Below are positions 61,763 to 64,000 of a DNA stretch of 64,000 nt, in pieces. The notes beneath the pieces were generated by a model. It had not been told where the DNA came from and did no database searches. It was given only the letters and a program-made list of their open reading frames with translations. The translations under genes were made by a program, and so were the position numbers. Every line of letters begins with the position of its first letter. Position 1 is the stretch's first letter. The DNA is from Streptomyces spororaveus (GTDB lineage: Bacteria > Actinomycetota > Actinomycetes > Streptomycetales > Streptomycetaceae): contig NZ_BNED01000005.1 in NCBI RefSeq assembly GCF_016755875.1, positions 3,637,001-3,701,000 of the forward strand. Reading direction: 5' to 3'.

Positions 61763-61842
61763 GTGACCCGATGACCCGGTGGCCCGGTGGCCCGGTGGCC
61801 CGGCGGCCCGGTGGTCCGGTGGTCCGGTGGCCCGGTGGTCAG
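61763..61842. repeat. 8-bp tandem repeat, about ten units, overlapping a stop codon
   Basis: Units of type GTGGCCCG: GTGACCCG, ATGACCCG, GTGGCCCG three times, GCGGCCCG, GTGGTCCG twice, GTGGCCCG, GTGGTCAG. The last unit holds the stop codon of the DUF3574 gene. Probably variable in length between strains. Confidence 0.9.
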
Positions 61843-62279
61843 AACCCGGCGCTGATCTTGTCGTCGGACCGGCCGACGGAGTCCTGCTGGTACCGGTCCT
61901 CGTACGCCTGGCGGATCCGCTCGATGCGCGTGCTGCGCTCGTCGGCCTCCTTCTCCGGGTAGAGCAGGACCACTTCGTACGAGGTCTCGCGGACGATCTT
62001 GCCGTCCTGGCCGCGCCACTGGCCGTACCCGTCGTGGAGGGTCAGTCCCTCGGGGAAGGCGGGGGTGATCTCCAGGTCCAGGAAGCGCATGAACTCGCGT
62101 TCCTCGACCGGGTCGCGGCCGTCGGCCCGCTGGGTGCCGAAGTAGAGCCGGGTCTCCTGGTAGGGCTGCCCGACGTCCGGGTGGAGGGCCGCTCCCACCA
62201 GAGCCGGGATCCCTGCGCCGAGCAGGGCCATGAGCACCCCGCCGCCGACCTTCCCGCGCGTGTCAGATGTCCATTTCAC
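61839..62279 (-). CDS. DUF3574 protein with N-terminal membrane or signal segment
   Basis: 146 residues. ETRLYFGTQRADGRD, then FLDLEITPAFPEGLTLHDGYGQWR and VVLLYPEKEADER fit DUF3574, small secreted or anchored proteins of unknown role. A hydrophobic stretch (about 11-31) could be a signal or an anchor. The GTG at 62279 has AGGG directly adjacent, so the true start is uncertain; a start near residue 17 is possible. Confidence 0.75.
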   Translation of the reverse strand: MKWTSDTRGKVGGGVLMALLGAGIPALVGAALHPDVGQPYQETRLYFGTQRADGRDPVEEREFMRFLDLEITPAFPEGLTLHDGYGQWRGQDGKIVRETSYEVVLLYPEKEADERSTRIERIRQAYEDRYQQDSVGRSDDKISAGF

Positions 62280-62344
62280 CCCTGGAGAACGAGACGGAGC
62301 CGCCGACGTTGCGGCCGTGATCAGCGCCTCGTCGGGTGACGGCG

Positions 62345-62381
62345 GGAAGCCCGCCCGCCCGTGACGGGCGGGCGGGCTTCC
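62345..62381. terminator. Strong hairpin after the glycine-rich protein gene
   Basis: A perfect 17-bp stem (GGAAGCCCGCCCGCCCG at 62345-62361 with 62365-62381) and a TGA loop, between the two minus-strand genes. Confidence 0.8.
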
Positions 62382-62413
62382 GGTCGGTGCTGTGCTGCGG
62401 TGTGGCGGTACGG

Positions 62414-63367
62414 CTACCAGTAGATGACGACGTAGCCGTCGCCGCCGTCCTTGCCGCGGGAGCCGGAGTTGCCGATGGCGCGGTTGGTGCCGCCACCGCG
62501 GCCGCCGTCGCCGCCGACGGCCGCGCCTGCCGGGAGCTCGACGATGCCGTCGGCGGTGCCGCCGCCGGTCCCGTCGGCGTTGCCCGGGTCACCGGAGTGG
62601 TTGACACCGCCCGAGGAGCACGATCCGCTGCCGCCCAGGCCGGGCGTGCCGGGGTCGCCGGGACCGCGGTCCGCGGCGCCGCCGCCACCGCCGCCGGTGC
62701 CACCGGTGGCGGTGAGGAGAACGGTGTTGGTCGAAGCCACGGTCAGCGACGTGGTGGTGCCGGTGGTTCCGGCGGTGCCGTTGGCGCCCGGTGCGCCGCC
62801 CAGGCCGTTGGCGCCTCCGGTGCCGACGTCCACCCCGTAGTCCGTCAGGGGGGTGACGGGGATGACGCACCAGGTGAAGCCGCCGCCACCGCCGCCGCCA
62901 CCGTGGCCGCCGGTGTTGTTGCGGGCGGCGGCGCTGTCCGCTTCCACGGTGCCGTCGGCCGAGGCGTTCGGGTTCTGGTTGTTCGGGTTGTTCGGGTTGC
63001 CGCCGCCGTTGTTGCGCGCGGACCCGCCGCCACCGCCGCCGCCACCGCCGGCGCCCCAGGCCTGGACGAACACCGACGTGACGCCCGGCGGCGGCGTGAA
63101 GGTGTTGTCCGAGGTGAACTGCCTCAGGCCGTGGACGGCCGGTGGGCCGTGCTTCTTGCCCTTGTCGTGCTCCGAGTGGCCGTGCTTCCCGCCGTCGACG
63201 GGCTTCACGTTCTGGTGGCCCGCCGGCTTGGGGCCGTCCGCCGATGCGGCGGGAGCCAGGACGATCAACTGGCCGGTGAGGGCCGCCGCAGCGGCGATGG
63301 AGGCGAGCAGAACCCGGGAATGCCCCCGGGGCCGTCGAATCGTCGCCGACTGATGCTTCAGGTTCAT
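62414..63367 (-). CDS. Secreted glycine-rich protein with tail-fibre-like domain
   Basis: 317 residues. A Sec signal peptide (cleavage near ASA-DGP, about residue 44) is followed by a His/Lys/Gly linker. FTPPPGVTSVFVQAWGAGGGG begins a glycine-rich domain with long Gly runs, ending KDGGDGYVVIYW. The same start and end occur in glycine-rich tips of phage tail fibres, which form polyglycine-II bundles. Two Cys (FTWCVIP and GSCSSGG) could pair. Likely exported to the cell surface or medium; role unknown. Confidence 0.8.
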   Translation of the reverse strand: MNLKHQSATIRRPRGHSRVLLASIAAAAALTGQLIVLAPAASADGPKPAGHQNVKPVDGGKHGHSEHDKGKKHGPPAVHGLRQFTSDNTFTPPPGVTSVFVQAWGAGGGGGGGGGSARNNGGGNPNNPNNQNPNASADGTVEADSAAARNNTGGHGGGGGGGGFTWCVIPVTPLTDYGVDVGTGGANGLGGAPGANGTAGTTGTTTSLTVASTNTVLLTATGGTGGGGGGAADRGPGDPGTPGLGGSGSCSSGGVNHSGDPGNADGTGGGTADGIVELPAGAAVGGDGGRGGGTNRAIGNSGSRGKDGGDGYVVIYW

Positions 63368-63587
63368 GGCTTCCTTACCCGCCGGCGCCGAGGGCTGCCG
63401 CGGGATGCGATGGGAGGGGTGCGTGCGTCACGCGCCGCCCATCCGACCTGGCCCCGGTCTCACCGTGACGCTGGCAGGGCCGGGGCTGTGGCCCAGGCAG
63501 GTGAGTAGTTCATCTGCCCGGAGCAATGTTCGAGGTTCAGCCTCGCGTCCGGGCCGGGGTCGCGACCGCGGCCGGCCGGGAACGACA

Positions 63588-63628
63588 GAACCCCCGCTCA
63601 CTGTGATTCCACAGATGAACGGGGGTTC
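63588..63628. terminator. Strong hairpin after the tRNA-Tyr remnant
   Basis: GAACCCCCG (63588-63596) pairs with CGGGGGTTC (63620-63628); inner CTGTG/CACAG (63601-63605 and 63610-63614). It would end a tRNA-Tyr transcript read on the minus strand. Confidence 0.8.
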
Positions 63629-63636
63629 CACTCGCG

Positions 63637-63714
63637 TGGCGGCGCCAGGGTTCGAACCTGGGTAGGCTGAGCCGGCAGATTTACAGACTTCCGCTTTGGC
63701 TACGCACGCACGCC
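63637..63714 (-). tRNA. Degenerate tRNA-Tyr (GTA): intact 3' half, broken 5' half; probable att site
   Basis: From the anticodon loop CTGTAAA (anticodon complement at 63682-63684) through a tyrosine-type long variable arm, T-arm CCAGG-TTCGAAC-CCTGG and acceptor CGCCGCC plus A, the sequence is a normal tRNA-Tyr. The 5' half is not: the anticodon stem is GAAGT against TCTGC, and the acceptor strand pairs at only about four of seven positions. This is the form left when an element integrates in a tRNA gene. The SLP1 plasmid of S. coelicolor uses tRNA-Tyr in this way. It is unlikely to be a working tRNA. Confidence 0.65.
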
Positions 63715-63800
63715 CTCTGACCTGCGGTGAAAGCAGCCATCCGGCTCGGCGACCGCCTTGCCGTCCACACCTCGTCCTGATCTTGCACGAGGCGCAAGCG

Positions 63801-63974
63801 CTACCGCTGCCGGAGCTTCTTCAGCTTCTCTTCAGCAGCCTTCTTACGACGCCGCTCCGCCTCATGGGCAGACCACTTGCCCTGATGCTGCCAACAACGG
63901 GAAGTGCGACCCATCACGTCCCGGGTGCACGGTCGGTTCTTTTCTGTGCGCCACCCGCATTTGGGGCCGGCCAT
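63801..63974 (-). CDS. Small Cys/His basic protein, probably of a mobile element
   Basis: 57 residues from the ATG at 63974 (an ATG at 63992 is also possible). AGPKCGWRTEKNRPCTRDVMG, then RCWQHQG: three Cys and a His spaced like the CGAxTRxGxPC...CxxHGG zinc motif often seen in phage and plasmid genes. The C-terminal half is a Lys/Arg/Glu helix. It lies on the element side of the tRNA-Tyr remnant. Nothing more specific can be said. Confidence 0.55.
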   Translation of the reverse strand: MAGPKCGWRTEKNRPCTRDVMGRTSRCWQHQGKWSAHEAERRRKKAAEEKLKKLRQR

Positions 63975-64000
63975 CGCGTCACCGCCGATCATGTGTGCTG

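Noticed and set aside
61763..61842. CRISPR array
   Set aside because: The repeat is a direct 8-bp tandem without spacers, and no cas gene is present.
62414..63367. Prophage tail gene
   Set aside because: A clear Sec signal peptide and no phage genes nearby; only the domain style is shared with phage fibres.

Overview
The window is a piece of a high-GC actinobacterial chromosome, almost certainly Streptomyces or a very close relative. The reasons are: overall GC near 70% with strong third-position GC; S10, spc, alpha, str and rpoBC operons in actinobacterial order; an rpoB that starts at a TTG codon before the residues AASRNAST; a NusG with a long acidic N-terminus; zinc-binding forms of S14, L33 and L36; and frequent GTG starts.

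Layout, left to right. 1-242: the start of an ABC-F ATPase that runs off the window. 0.3-17.4 kb: truA, then the continuous minus-strand S10-spc-alpha superoperon, read from rpsJ (17.4 kb) down to rplQ (1.3 kb), with secY-adk-map-infA inside it. 17.4-28.5 kb: an envelope-glycan island holding two divergent AftA-like membrane glycosyltransferase paralogues, an overlapping minus-strand operon (rfbB, rfbD, a flippase, a GtrB-like GT2, a DUF2304 protein, a second GT2), and a divergent rfbA-rfbC pair. Together these would make dTDP-L-rhamnose and use it in a lipid-linked surface glycan. 28.7-33.3 kb: the str operon (rpsL, rpsG, fusA, tuf). 33.4-35.9 kb: a YfhO-like giant membrane protein with a TTA (bldA) codon. 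36.0-43.5 kb: rpoB-rpoC. 44.1-45.4 kb: rplJ-rplL. 45.4-47.3 kb: two paralogous LppX-like lipoproteins. 47.5-50.3 kb: tRNA-Trp, secE, nusG, rplK, rplA. 50.5-57.1 kb: an aminotransferase, an adenosine-deaminase relative, murB, and a TetR/MFS efflux cassette with two matching operators. 57.9-59.4 kb: hadA/hadB-like dehydratase genes, rpmG, tRNA-Met and tRNA-Thr, in the order known from mycobacteria. 59.7-63.4 kb: a catalytically degenerate CodA-like amidohydrolase, an NAD(P)-binding protein, a DUF3574 protein and a secreted glycine-rich protein.

At the right edge (63.64-63.71 kb) the 3' half of a tRNA-Tyr gene is intact while its 5' half is scrambled. That is what the displaced end of an integrated tRNA-Tyr-specific element looks like. 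The geometry puts the element to the right of the window, where a small Cys/His protein gene (63.80-63.97 kb) already looks unlike the chromosome around it.

Most of the window is conserved core machinery. The less expected signals are a near-identical 25-nt leader hairpin shared by the S10 and str operons, palindromes inside the promoter spacers of both operons, the AftA-like pair and glycan island, the dead-looking amidohydrolase, a 145-nt element with 19-nt inverted ends, and the tRNA-Tyr att-like site.
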